A stretch of DNA of 12,808 bases from Oscillospiraceae bacterium (GTDB taxonomy: Bacteria; Bacillota; Clostridia; Oscillospirales; Oscillospiraceae): the NCBI GenBank assembly GCA_020025375.1, contig JAHHSF010000024.1, positions 1 to 12,808 of the forward strand, read 5' to 3'. Made by a program: the position numbers and the translations under genes. The notes beneath the pieces are model-generated. The model ran no database searches. It was not told the DNA's origin and saw nothing but the letters and a program-made list of their open reading frames with translations. Position 1 is the stretch's first letter; each line of letters begins with the position of its first letter. Positions 5,681 through 12,808 of the stretch are shown here, one piece after another.

Positions 5681-6460
5681 ATGCTGGAAATCTGTTACGG
5701 CTCCGCCGTGGAGGGGAGCCTGAAGGTAGCGGGGCTACGCAATACCGCCAATCTGAACTTTGACCTGTCCCTGGGTGATATTTCCATGCCCATCACTGAG
5801 GGGGATTGCCCACAAAGGCAGTTGTTTTTCCAAGTACTCACCGACGAAGGCCGGTGCGGGCCGGAAAAGGCCGAGAAAATCTGGCAAAAGAGCTTGTCCG
5901 TTCTCCGCAAACTGAACCTTCCGGCCGGTGAAGGCAAACCCATGAGAATCTGGGTGGACGAAACCCCCATGGCGGCCTGCGGTCTGTTGTTCACCGCCAA
6001 CCTGCTCTGGGATTCCACCGCCCCGCTCATGGTGGTCCGCTGTCCCAAGACCGAGATCCGCCCGGACCGGGTGGTCATCGAATACCGGGGCTGGGGGGAA
6101 ATGGCGCCCCGCCGACTTCCCGGCTTTGCCCAGACCGCCGTGCCCCTGGACAGGGCGGAGCGACAGGCTTTGGCCCACCGCTGGCAGACCCTCATGGCGG
6201 AAAATTCCCCCCTTCGGGCGGTGGAGCGTGGAGAGGTGGTCAGCGTGTCCACCGACTACTACGATGACCGCCTCCGCCGGGAATTTCCACAAACCACCTG
6301 TACCGTGGCGGAACTCATCGGAAGCGCCATTGGAAAACAGAATATTTGTACCGGGGACTGGTTTTTGGCCCAGCGCGTCCGGGCCTTTTTATCCACAGGG
6401 GAGCTGAATATGGTGGAAGAAAACAAGGGCCGCTTTTACAGCTCGGTGATCTCCCGATGA
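5681..6460 (+). CDS. DUF1835 and DUF3658 domain protein, function unknown
   Basis: A 259-residue soluble protein with no signal peptide or membrane segment. The N-terminus, MLEICYGSAVEGSLKVAG followed by LSLGDIS, matches the opening of DUF1835 proteins as I know them: a small residue-rich GS-x-x-GSL turn, then a strand and GD. From about residue 165 the sequence HRWQTLMAENSPLR, later VSVSTDYYDD and finally GDWFLAQRVRAFLSTGEL matches DUF3658, which usually accompanies DUF1835. The biochemical role of this family is not known, and nothing in the sequence names a substrate. The ATG at 5681 has AGGAGG 7 bases upstream and the gene has its own strong promoter. It is a single-gene unit between genes on the opposite strand. 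Its 3' end overlaps the pseudouridine synthase gene by 25 bases, tail to tail. Confidence 0.85.
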   Translation: MLEICYGSAVEGSLKVAGLRNTANLNFDLSLGDISMPITEGDCPQRQLFFQVLTDEGRCGPEKAEKIWQKSLSVLRKLNLPAGEGKPMRIWVDETPMAACGLLFTANLLWDSTAPLMVVRCPKTEIRPDRVVIEYRGWGEMAPRRLPGFAQTAVPLDRAERQALAHRWQTLMAENSPLRAVERGEVVSVSTDYYDDRLRREFPQTTCTVAELIGSAIGKQNICTGDWFLAQRVRAFLSTGELNMVEENKGRFYSSVISR

Positions 6461-7341
6461 GGGAAGAGGCAGGCCATGTCCGCCGGGAGCGGCGAAGCGA
6501 AGGCCAGCCTTTCCCCGGTCACGGGGTGACGGAGCGTCAGCTTCGCCGAGTGGAGGGCTGCCCGCCCGATGACCGCTTTGTCCTCGGTGCCGTAGAGAAA
6601 ATCCCCGGTGAGGGGACAGCCCAGATGGGCCATGTGGACCCGAATCTGATGGGTGCGGCCGGTCTCCAGCTCCAGGCGGACCAGAGAGCGGCCCTTCGCC
6701 CGGTTCAGGACCTGGTAATGGGTCCGGGCAGGCGCTCCCTCCGGGCAGACACAACGGCGGAGAGCGGAGCCCTCTGACCGGCCGATGGGGGCGTCCACCA
6801 CGCCCCGACCGGCGGGCAGGTCCCCCTCGCACACCGCCAGGTAGATTCGCCGGAACTCCGGGCTGTGGAGCTGTGTCTTGAGCGCCTGGTGGGCGTAGGC
6901 GTGGAGGGCCACCGCCATGAGACCTGATGTCCCCCGATCCAGCCGGTTCACCGGCCGGAACACGAAAGGGACCCCCTTCTGCCGGAAGCGATAGGCCAAA
7001 AAGTTCCCCACCGTGTCCTCATAGTGGCCTGGTCCCGGATGGACCGCTACCCCGGCGGGCTTGTCCAGAATCAAAATATCTTCATCCTCATAAAGCAGAT
7101 CAAGAGGGCCCTCCACCGGGAGGATGGAGCCGTCCTCTGTATCCCCTACCAGAACCGAGAGGGTCTGCCCCGCCTTGACCTGGGCACTCACCAGAATGGG
7201 GGTTCCGTCCAGAGTGAGGCCGCCGGGGATAGTCTTGGCCCGCTTTACCGCCGAGCCGGACAGGCCCAGAACGGCCCGGAGCAGGGTGTCGGCTCTGGCC
7301 CCCTCCTCCGACCGCGTCACCTGATGGACAAGCCTCCGCAT
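6436..7341 (-). CDS. RluA-family pseudouridine synthase
   Basis: Converts specific uridines in structural RNA to pseudouridine. The product has 301 residues. Roughly residues 13-75 look like the S4-type RNA-binding domain that precedes the catalytic part in RluC/RluD-like enzymes. The catalytic domain contains LDKPAGVAVHPGPGH at 92-106. Next come NRLDRGTSGL with the catalytic aspartate D135, and GRTHQIRVHMAHLGCPLTGD near the C-terminus. Asn takes the place of the more common His before RLD. Sequence alone does not tell whether the target is 23S rRNA or tRNA, so no symbol is given. The ATG at 7341 is chosen because GGAGG lies 7 bases upstream; the frame opens further upstream, but that part lies in the AT-rich promoter region. 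It is transcribed divergently from hemW. Confidence 0.93.
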   Translation of the reverse strand: MRRLVHQVTRSEEGARADTLLRAVLGLSGSAVKRAKTIPGGLTLDGTPILVSAQVKAGQTLSVLVGDTEDGSILPVEGPLDLLYEDEDILILDKPAGVAVHPGPGHYEDTVGNFLAYRFRQKGVPFVFRPVNRLDRGTSGLMAVALHAYAHQALKTQLHSPEFRRIYLAVCEGDLPAGRGVVDAPIGRSEGSALRRCVCPEGAPARTHYQVLNRAKGRSLVRLELETGRTHQIRVHMAHLGCPLTGDFLYGTEDKAVIGRAALHSAKLTLRHPVTGERLAFASPLPADMACLFPHREITEL

Positions 7342-7364
7342 CCCCTCACCTCCAAAAGTTACTC

Positions 7365-7393
7365 TTTGCATTTTCGTCAAAATATTATATAAT
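7365..7393 (+). promoter_or_regulatory. Candidate promoter for hemW
   Basis: TTTGCA (7365-7370, four of six consensus bases) and a perfect TATAAT (7388-7393) are spaced by 17 bases. The start would be near 7400, giving a leader of about 50 bases. The -10 lies within a 12-base perfect palindrome TATTATATAATA (7383-7394), which places a TATAAT on each strand. Confidence 0.5.
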
Positions 7394-7404
7394 AGTTTTA
7401 TTTC

Positions 7405-7433
7405 ATTATACAAGGATTCCAAACCAATTTCCA
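7405..7433 (-). promoter_or_regulatory. Candidate promoter for the pseudouridine synthase gene
   Basis: On the minus strand TGGAAA (7428-7433, four of six) and a perfect TATAAT (7405-7410) are 17 bases apart, with a start near 7398. A second minus-strand TATAAT at 7384-7389 has only a poor -35 (TTGTAT, 18 bases away). The predicted start almost coincides with that of hemW, so polymerase bound at one promoter should hinder the other. Confidence 0.45.
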
Positions 7434-7449
7434 GCCGGGAGGCGCTTTT

Positions 7450-8658
7450 ATGAACCGATTAGGCCTGTATATCCACATTCCATTCTGCCACAGTAAGTGC
7501 GACTACTGCGACTTCTACTCCCTGGCCGGGCGGGAGGACAGGATGGACGCTTACCAGAAGGCCCTGCTGGCACACCTGGCGGAGACCGCCCCCAGCACCC
7601 ATGGCTATCAGGTGGACACGGTCTATTTTGGAGGCGGTACCCCCAGTTTTTACGGGGAAAAGCGCATCAGGGAGCTTCTGAAGGCCATCAAAAAGCGCTA
7701 CGCCCTGGCCCCCGATGCCGAGGTGACCATGGAGGCCAACCCGGACAGCGTGGACAAGGGGATGCTCACCCGCCTGCGCCGGGCTGGAATCAACCGTCTT
7801 TCCCTGGGGGTCCAGTCGGCCTGCGACCGGGACCTGGCCGCCCTCCACCGTCCCCACACCTTTGAGCAGGCTAAGGCCGCCGTGGAAGCCGCCCGAAAGG
7901 CCAAGATCAAAAACCTCTCCCTGGACCTCATTTACGGTCTGCCCGGCCAGACCCAGGAGGGCTGGAAGGATACAGTGGAGGAGATCCTGGCCCTGGAGCC
8001 GGAGCACCTGTCCTGCTATGGCCTGAAAGTGGAGGACGGCACCCCCCTGGCAGAGCGGGTGGCCCGAGGGGAGCGACTCCCCGGAGACGACGACCAGGCG
8101 GATATGTACCTCTGGACGGTGGACCGACTGGCCGCCGCCGGGTATATTCAATATGAAATTTCCAATTTTGCCAAAAAGGGCTTCCAGTCCCGGCACAATC
8201 TGCGCTACTGGTTTTTGCGGGAGTATATCGGCTTCGGCCCCGGCGCCCACTCCGACTTCGGTGGGCGGCGGTACTCCTTCCTTCGGGACCTGGACGGCTA
8301 TGTGGACGGGGTCCTCAAAGGGGGCCGTATCATTGACGAAAGCGACCTCATCCCCAGACGGGAGCGGAGCGGGGAATACCTGATGCTTGGCCTGCGCACC
8401 GCCCGCGGCATCGAGGAGTGGGAATACCGCCGGGAGTTCTTTATGAACTTCGACCCCATCGGTGCCAAGCTGGAGCAGTATGAGGCCCACGGCTGGGCAG
8501 CGCGGGTGGACCGCCGCTGGCGGCTCACACCGGAGGGCTTTTTGATCTCTAATCATCTCATTGGAGAGCTTTTGGAGGCCCAGGAGGCTGCCACCTTACA
8601 GACCACCTTGCCCAAGGTAAAGGAATTGAAGCCCCAGAATGGGGTCATTGCGCTGTAA
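7450..8658 (+). CDS. hemW: Radical SAM heme chaperone HemW-like protein
   Basis: Radical SAM protein of 402 residues. C13, C17 and C20 form the CxxxCxxC site for the [4Fe-4S] cluster, followed by Phe at 22. True oxygen-independent coproporphyrinogen oxidase HemN has a further Cys at this place, so the CxF pattern points to HemW, known as a heme-binding chaperone. GGGTP at 61-65 is the SAM-binding glycine motif, and LDLIYGLPGQT and ISNFAKKGFQSRHNLRYW are typical of the family. The C-terminal HemN_C-like part ends with a slightly long tail. GGGAGG lies 7 bases before the ATG. The window shows no other heme gene, so the client protein is unknown. Homologues are often mislabelled as coproporphyrinogen oxidase. 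Confidence 0.93.
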   Translation: MNRLGLYIHIPFCHSKCDYCDFYSLAGREDRMDAYQKALLAHLAETAPSTHGYQVDTVYFGGGTPSFYGEKRIRELLKAIKKRYALAPDAEVTMEANPDSVDKGMLTRLRRAGINRLSLGVQSACDRDLAALHRPHTFEQAKAAVEAARKAKIKNLSLDLIYGLPGQTQEGWKDTVEEILALEPEHLSCYGLKVEDGTPLAERVARGERLPGDDDQADMYLWTVDRLAAAGYIQYEISNFAKKGFQSRHNLRYWFLREYIGFGPGAHSDFGGRRYSFLRDLDGYVDGVLKGGRIIDESDLIPRRERSGEYLMLGLRTARGIEEWEYRREFFMNFDPIGAKLEQYEAHGWAARVDRRWRLTPEGFLISNHLIGELLEAQEAATLQTTLPKVKELKPQNGVIAL

Positions 8659-8704
8659 ATTTCTCCTTAGATGGGGAACGGAATTTGGCTTTTATCTCCG
8701 CACC

Positions 8705-8741
8705 GGGGGCTGGTGGCCGAAAATCTGCGCGCCAGGCCCCC
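8705..8741 (+). other. Strong hairpin between hemW and the radical SAM gene
   Basis: GGGGGC (8705-8710) pairs with GCCCCC (8736-8741). After one bulged G the stem continues with TGG/CCA and a wobble-containing extension, closing a loop rich in A. No T run follows, so it is not a standard intrinsic terminator. It could be an mRNA processing or stability element, or a partial terminator. It lies in a 116-base gap that otherwise holds only the ribosome site of the next gene. Confidence 0.4.
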
Positions 8742-8763
8742 TTCCCTTTCCAGGGATAGAAAC

Positions 8764-8777
8764 GAGGAATTTCTTTG
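8764..8777 (+). promoter_or_regulatory. Ribosome binding site and TTG start of the PflX-like gene
   Basis: GAGG at 8764-8767 stands 7 bases before TTG at 8775-8777. The TTG leads straight into the family's N-terminal Cys motif, so no later start would keep the motif. Confidence 0.65.
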
Positions 8778-9650
8778 ATTTGCAACCAATGTCCCCGCCG
8801 TTGCGGGGCTTTACGAACGGAAACCGGGGGCGGCGGCTACTGCCGGATGCCCGAGAAGGCGGTGGCGGCCAGGGCCTCCCTCCATCTGTGGGAAGAGCCC
8901 CCCATCTCGGGCACAAACGGCTCGGGCACCGTCTTTTTCTCCGGCTGTTCCCTCTCCTGCGTTTTCTGCCAGAATGAGGAGATCTCCCAAAAGGATTTTG
9001 GGAAACCCCTCTCTCCGGAAGAACTTCGGGCAGTCTGTCAAGGACTCATTGACCAAGGAGCCCACAACCTCAATTTTGTGAACCCCACCCACTATGCCCA
9101 CCTGCTGGTCAAAGTATTGGAAACGCCCTTCCCCATCCCTGTGGTATGGAACACCAGCGGGTATGAGCGGCTGGAGACCCTGCAGGCGCTGGAGGGAAAG
9201 GTGGACATTTACCTTCCCGACCTCAAGTACCTCTCCCCCGCTCTGGCCGCCGCCTGCTCCGGGGCGGAGGACTACCCGGACTTTGCCCCCGCCGCCATCC
9301 GGGAGATGGCCCGGCAGACGGGCAAGCCTGTCTTTGACGAAAATGGCCTGCTCAAAAAGGGCACCGTGGTCCGTCATCTCATCCTCCCCGGCCAGCTGGC
9401 CGAGAGCAAGAAGGTAATGGACTGGGTGGCCGAGACCTTCCCCCAGGGGGAGGTCCTCTTTTCCCTCATGAGCCAGTACACTCCCTTCGGCCGGGCCAGG
9501 GACATTCCAGGCCTGGACCGCCCACTGCGCCCCAGCGAGGCCCGGGCGGCAGAGGAATACATGGCCGCCCTGAATCTCCACGGCTTTGCCCAGGAGGGCG
9601 GGGCCGCCAAGGAGAGCTTCATCCCCGCCTTTGACCTCACCGGACTATAA
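8775..9650 (+). CDS. PflX-like radical SAM protein (pyruvate formate-lyase activase homologue, COG1313 type)
   Basis: A 291-residue radical SAM enzyme. C58, C62 and C65 (CSLSCVFCQN) bind the SAM-cleaving [4Fe-4S] cluster. N-terminal cysteines 3, 6, 10 and 23 (CNQCPRRCG...YC) are a family feature and may hold a second metal site. Other family motifs are LHLWEEPPISG, NFVNPTHYAH, WNTSGYE, VDIYLPDLKY, VRHLILPG and SLMSQYTPFG. These fit the PflX/COG1313 group, which resembles glycyl-radical-enzyme activases but has no established substrate. No glycyl radical enzyme, or any other obvious partner, is encoded beside it. The start is TTG at 8775. It lies 116 bases after hemW and 24 bases before the MATE gene, suggesting shared transcription. 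The specific activity remains unknown. Confidence 0.87.
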   Translation: MICNQCPRRCGALRTETGGGGYCRMPEKAVAARASLHLWEEPPISGTNGSGTVFFSGCSLSCVFCQNEEISQKDFGKPLSPEELRAVCQGLIDQGAHNLNFVNPTHYAHLLVKVLETPFPIPVVWNTSGYERLETLQALEGKVDIYLPDLKYLSPALAAACSGAEDYPDFAPAAIREMARQTGKPVFDENGLLKKGTVVRHLILPGQLAESKKVMDWVAETFPQGEVLFSLMSQYTPFGRARDIPGLDRPLRPSEARAAEEYMAALNLHGFAQEGGAAKESFIPAFDLTGL

Positions 9651-9674
9651 GACAGAAACAAAGGAGACCATTTC

Positions 9675-11060
9675 ATGGCCGTAACCATACATAACTCCGG
9701 GCGGAGCCGGCTCGCCACCCTGGCGGTCCTGGCCTGGCCCGCTATCATCGAGCAGATTCTCGCTACCATGGTCAGCTATGTGGACACCGGCATGGTAGGC
9801 TCCCTGGGGGCCAACGCCACCGCCGCCGTTGGCATCAACGCCCCGGTGCTCTGGCTCATGAACGGCATATTCCAGGGCGTGGGGGTCGGCTTTTCCGTCC
9901 TGGTGGCCCACGCCATCGGAGCCAGGGACCTGGCAAAGGCCCGAAAGACCATCGTCCAGAGCCTGCTGGCCGCCGTGACCGTGGGCCTGGGCATCTTCCT
10001 GATTGCCATGGGCCTGTCCGGCTTCATCCCCAAATGGTTGGGGGCCGAGCCTGACGTGCTTCCCGGCGCCGTGGCTTATTTCCGCATTTACGCCCTCTCC
10101 CTCCCCTTCGGTGCCATGCTCTACATCCTCTCGGCCATCATCCGGTGCATGGGCAACACACGGCTCCCCCTTTTGCTCAACACCGGGGCCAACCTGTTGA
10201 ACATGGTCATGAACTTCCTCCTCATCTACCCCACCCGGCAGATTGGTGGAATCACGGTCTGGGGCGCAGGCTGGGGAGTTGCCGGGGCCGCCGCGGCCAC
10301 CAGCCTCTCCATCGCCACCGCAGGGGGCATCATGCTTCTCACCCTCTTTCTGCGGAAGGATGAGTTCCGCCTCTCCCCCAGGGAGAGCTACCGCCCTGAC
10401 CGGGAAATCATCGGCCGGGCCGCCCAGCTGGGCCTGCCCTACATCGCCGAGCGCTGCGCCATCAACTTCGGCCAAATCGCCACCACCTACATTATTGGCC
10501 AAATCGGCACGGTGGCCATGGCCGCCAACCACATCGCCGTCACCGCAGAGGGGCTGTGCTACCTCCCCGCTTACGGCATCAGCTACGCCGCCACCACCCT
10601 GGTGGGGCAGTCGGTGGGAGCCGGGGACAAGGAGGGGGCCCGGAAATATGGCACTCTGTCCGGCTTGTGCGGCTTTGCCCTCTGCGCCCTCACCGGCCTC
10701 GCCCTTTTCTTCTTCGCTCCCCAGCTGGCCTCCCTCTTCAGCGGCGGTGAAGCCGCCGTTCTGGACGAGGCGGTAAAGGTCCTGCGCACCGTAGCCCCCG
10801 CTGAGCCCTTCTTCGCCACCTTCATCGTCCTGGCCGGTGCCCTCCGGGGAGCCGGGGACACCAAATTTCCCATGCTCCTCTGCCTTATCTCCATGTGGGG
10901 GGTCCGTGTGGTGATCGCCCCCATCCTGGTCTTCGTCTTTGAAGTGGGCCTGGTGGGCGTCTGGGCCGCCATGGCAATGGATCTCGTGGTCCGGGGCGTG
11001 GGTTGTACCCTCCGCTGGCGCAGTGGCCGATGGGTCAAACTTGCACACTTGAAGGAGTAA
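9675..11060 (+). CDS. MATE-family multidrug/metabolite efflux transporter
   Basis: An integral membrane exporter of 461 residues, the normal length for MATE proteins, which drive export of cations, drugs or metabolites with Na+ or H+ gradients. It has about twelve hydrophobic segments in two similar halves. The first half opens LAWPAIIEQILATMVSYVDTGMVG, with the membrane-embedded aspartate common in the family. It continues with GVGVGFSVLVAHAIGARD. The corresponding place in the second half reads ISYAATTLVGQSVGAGD. GNTRLPLLLN and GAGDTKFPML are the paired loop motifs of the two halves. AGGAG lies 8 bases before the ATG at 9675. Substrate and coupling ion cannot be read from the sequence. It sits 24 bases after the PflX-like gene and 10 bases before tex. 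Confidence 0.93.
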   Translation: MAVTIHNSGRSRLATLAVLAWPAIIEQILATMVSYVDTGMVGSLGANATAAVGINAPVLWLMNGIFQGVGVGFSVLVAHAIGARDLAKARKTIVQSLLAAVTVGLGIFLIAMGLSGFIPKWLGAEPDVLPGAVAYFRIYALSLPFGAMLYILSAIIRCMGNTRLPLLLNTGANLLNMVMNFLLIYPTRQIGGITVWGAGWGVAGAAAATSLSIATAGGIMLLTLFLRKDEFRLSPRESYRPDREIIGRAAQLGLPYIAERCAINFGQIATTYIIGQIGTVAMAANHIAVTAEGLCYLPAYGISYAATTLVGQSVGAGDKEGARKYGTLSGLCGFALCALTGLALFFFAPQLASLFSGGEAAVLDEAVKVLRTVAPAEPFFATFIVLAGALRGAGDTKFPMLLCLISMWGVRVVIAPILVFVFEVGLVGVWAAMAMDLVVRGVGCTLRWRSGRWVKLAHLKE

Positions 11061-11070
11061 AACCCAACCT

Positions 11071-12808
11071 ATGGAACAAATGATAGAACTTTTGGCCCGG
11101 GAGCTGGGCCGCCCCGCCCAGCAGATCCAAAACGTGGTCACCCTCATCGACGAGGGCAACACCATCCCCTTCATCGCCCGCTACCGAAAAGAGCTCCATG
11201 GGGCCATGGACGACACCATGCTCCGCACCCTGGCCGACCGGCTCCAATACCTGCGGAACCTGGACAAACGGAAGGACGAGGTCCGCCGCTCCATTGCGGA
11301 CCAGGGCAAGCTTACCGGGGAGCTGACCGCCGCCATCGATGCCGCCGTCACCCTGGCCGAGGTGGAGGACCTCTACCGCCCCTATAAGCCCAAGCGGCGC
11401 ACCCGTGCCACCATGGCACGCGAAAAAGGGCTGGAACCCTTGGCCCTCCTCCTCTTCGCCCAGGACCGGGACTGCCCCGACCCGCTGACCGAGGCCGCCA
11501 AGTACGTGGACGCCGAGAAGGGGGTGGAGACCCCCGAAGAGGCCCTCCAGGGGGCCAACGACATCGTGGCCGAGATGCTCTCCGACGACGCCGACCTGCG
11601 AAAGCTCCTCCGGGAGCTGTTCTGGAAGCGGGGCAATCTGGTCTCTTCCGCCGCTTCCACCGAGCCGGAGGACACCGTTTACCGCCTCTACTACGAATTT
11701 AAGTCCCCGGTGAACCGGGCTCTGGGCCATCAGATTCTGGCCATCAACCGGGGAGAGCGGGAGGAAGTCCTAAAGGTCAACGTAGACCTGGACCGTGAGA
11801 CCGCTCTCATTGCCCTCCGCCGGGCCGTCCTCCGCCCCGGCTCCCCCGCCATGGCGTTTGTCAAGGCAGCCATTGAGGACGCCTATGACCGGCTCATCGC
11901 CCCCTCGGTGGAGCGGGAGATCCGTAATGCCCTCACCGAGCAGGCCGACGAGGGGGCCATCAAGATGTTTGGCCTCAATTTGAAGCCCCTCCTCCTCCAG
12001 CCCCCGGTAAAGGGGAAGGTAACCATGGGCCTGGACCCCGGCTACCGCAACGGCTGCAAGGTGGCCGTGGTGGACGGGACGGGCAAGGTGCTGGACACCA
12101 CCGTGGTCTACCCCACCTTCGGGGAAAAGCAGAAGCAGGAGGCCATCGCCAAGCTCCTCACCCTGGTCAAAAAGCATGGGGTGGAGCACATCGCCATCGG
12201 AAACGGCACCGCCAGCCGGGAGACCGAGCAAATGACTGTGGAGCTCATCCGCAAGGCGGGAGAGGGCCTGTCCTACATGATCGTGAACGAGGCCGGGGCC
12301 TCGGTGTACTCGGCCAGCAAGTTGGCCGCCGAGGAGTTCCCCGACTACGACGTGAACCTGCGCTCCGCCGTGTCTATCGCCCGGCGTCTCCAGGACCCCC
12401 TGGCCGAGCTGGTAAAGATTGACCCCAAGAGCATCGGCGTGGGCCAGTACCAGCACGACATGCCACAGGCCCGGCTGGACGAGACCCTGGCCGGGGTGGT
12501 GGAAGACTGCGTAAACGCGGTAGGCGTAGATGTGAACACCGCCTCCGCCCCTCTGCTGACCCGTGTGGCCGGCCTCAATAACACCACCGCCAAGAACATC
12601 GTCAAATACCGGGAGGAAAACGGAATCTTCACCACCCGGAAGCAGCTTCTCAAGGTCCCCAAGCTGGGGCCAAAGGCTTTTGAGCAGTGCGCCGGCTTCC
12701 TCCGGGTGCCGGAAAGCCGCAGCGTCCTGGACAACACCGGGGTCCACCCGGAGAGCTATGCCGCCGCCGAAAAGCTCCTTACGCTGTGCGACTATGCCCT
12801 GGGGGACG
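11071..12808 (+). CDS. tex: Transcription accessory protein Tex, N-terminal and central part
   Basis: An RNA-binding protein linked to transcription and stress or virulence-gene expression in other bacteria; its exact action is unsettled. The window holds the first 579 codons of about 710-770 expected, with no stop before the edge. The Tex N-terminal helical region starts MEQMIELLARELGR and contains TIPFIARYRKE, the family signature. The YqgF/RNase H-like domain begins near residue 320 with GLDPGYRNGCKVAVVD, and AIGNGTASRETE follows. A helix-hairpin-helix region is at about 484-547, with LLTRVAGLNNTTAKNIV and LLKVPKLGPKAFEQ. The C-terminal S1 domain would lie beyond the window. The ribosome site AAGGAG overlaps the MATE stop and lies 13 bases before the ATG, longer than usual. 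Internal in-frame ATG at residue 4 is an alternative start. Confidence 0.95.
   Translation, partial: MEQMIELLARELGRPAQQIQNVVTLIDEGNTIPFIARYRKELHGAMDDTMLRTLADRLQYLRNLDKRKDEVRRSIADQGKLTGELTAAIDAAVTLAEVEDLYRPYKPKRRTRATMAREKGLEPLALLLFAQDRDCPDPLTEAAKYVDAEKGVETPEEALQGANDIVAEMLSDDADLRKLLRELFWKRGNLVSSAASTEPEDTVYRLYYEFKSPVNRALGHQILAINRGEREEVLKVNVDLDRETALIALRRAVLRPGSPAMAFVKAAIEDAYDRLIAPSVEREIRNALTEQADEGAIKMFGLNLKPLLLQPPVKGKVTMGLDPGYRNGCKVAVVDGTGKVLDTTVVYPTFGEKQKQEAIAKLLTLVKKHGVEHIAIGNGTASRETEQMTVELIRKAGEGLSYMIVNEAGASVYSASKLAAEEFPDYDVNLRSAVSIARRLQDPLAELVKIDPKSIGVGQYQHDMPQARLDETLAGVVEDCVNAVGVDVNTASAPLLTRVAGLNNTTAKNIVKYREENGIFTTRKQLLKVPKLGPKAFEQCAGFLRVPESRSVLDNTGVHPESYAAAEKLLTLCDYALGD

Noticed and set aside
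7450..8658. Annotation as oxygen-independent coproporphyrinogen III oxidase (HemN).
   Set aside because: The cluster motif is CxxxCxxCxF. HemN has a further Cys where this protein has Phe, so HemW is the better name.
8671..8778. A 35-codon open frame between hemW and the PflX-like gene, ending in a TTGA overlap with the next start.
   Set aside because: There is no ribosome site before its ATG, and the translation resembles nothing known. The overlap is suggestive of coupling but could be chance.
9645..11174. A 509-codon open frame on the minus strand across the MATE gene.
   Set aside because: It is antisense to a clear MATE transporter, and its translation is a low-complexity Gly/His/Asp/Gln-rich string with no known domain. 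It is a product of GC-rich codon use on the other strand.
11770..12747. A 325-codon minus-strand open frame inside tex.
   Set aside because: The plus strand encodes unmistakable Tex domains here; the antisense translation shows no recognisable motif.
1..12808. CRISPR, transposon, phage, toxin-antitoxin or defence-island content.
   Set aside because: I saw no repeat array, transposase or integrase motif, and no toxin pair. The lone XRE gene overlaps comEC rather than a toxin gene. All other genes are core functions or a transporter.

Overview
The window reads as chromosomal core DNA from a GC-rich Firmicute, most likely a gut clostridium of the Oscillospiraceae type. That placement is an inference. 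It rests on the comEC-holA gene pair, strong AGGAGG-type ribosome sites, frequent TTG and GTG starts, and the clostridial style of the RluA, MutY and DUF1835 proteins. I see no mobile element, phage gene, tRNA, rRNA or CRISPR array. Coding density is high, and no stretch longer than about 225 bases lacks a gene.

Left block (1-5640, all on the minus strand). Read in the direction of transcription it runs mutY, tdk, a 129-base gap, a small XRE-family regulator, comEC, holA, and a TOPRIM protein resembling ribonuclease M5 that is cut by the window edge. Spacing is tight. The tdk ribosome site lies inside the last codons of mutY. The comEC start lies inside the end of the XRE gene. The holA start touches the comEC stop, and the ribosome site of the TOPRIM gene covers the holA stop. 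The block covers base-excision repair (MutY), thymidine salvage (Tdk), DNA import (ComEC), clamp loading (HolA) and probably RNA maturation (TOPRIM protein). A promoter with a perfect palindrome near the predicted transcription start precedes mutY. An operator-like arrangement precedes the XRE gene.

Middle (5640-7341). A DUF1835/DUF3658 protein of unknown function has its own extended -10 promoter on the plus strand. It meets an RluA-type pseudouridine synthase tail to tail, and the two coding regions overlap by 25 bases.

Right block (7342-12808, plus strand). A short AT-rich divergent promoter region feeds the pseudouridine synthase leftward and hemW rightward. hemW is followed by a PflX-like radical SAM enzyme with no evident substrate protein nearby, a MATE-family exporter, and the transcription accessory protein Tex, which runs off the window end.

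No clearly new multi-gene system is visible. The items most worth following up are the XRE-comEC coupling with its candidate operator, the orphan PflX-like radical SAM enzyme, the DUF1835/DUF3658 gene and the palindrome at the mutY promoter.
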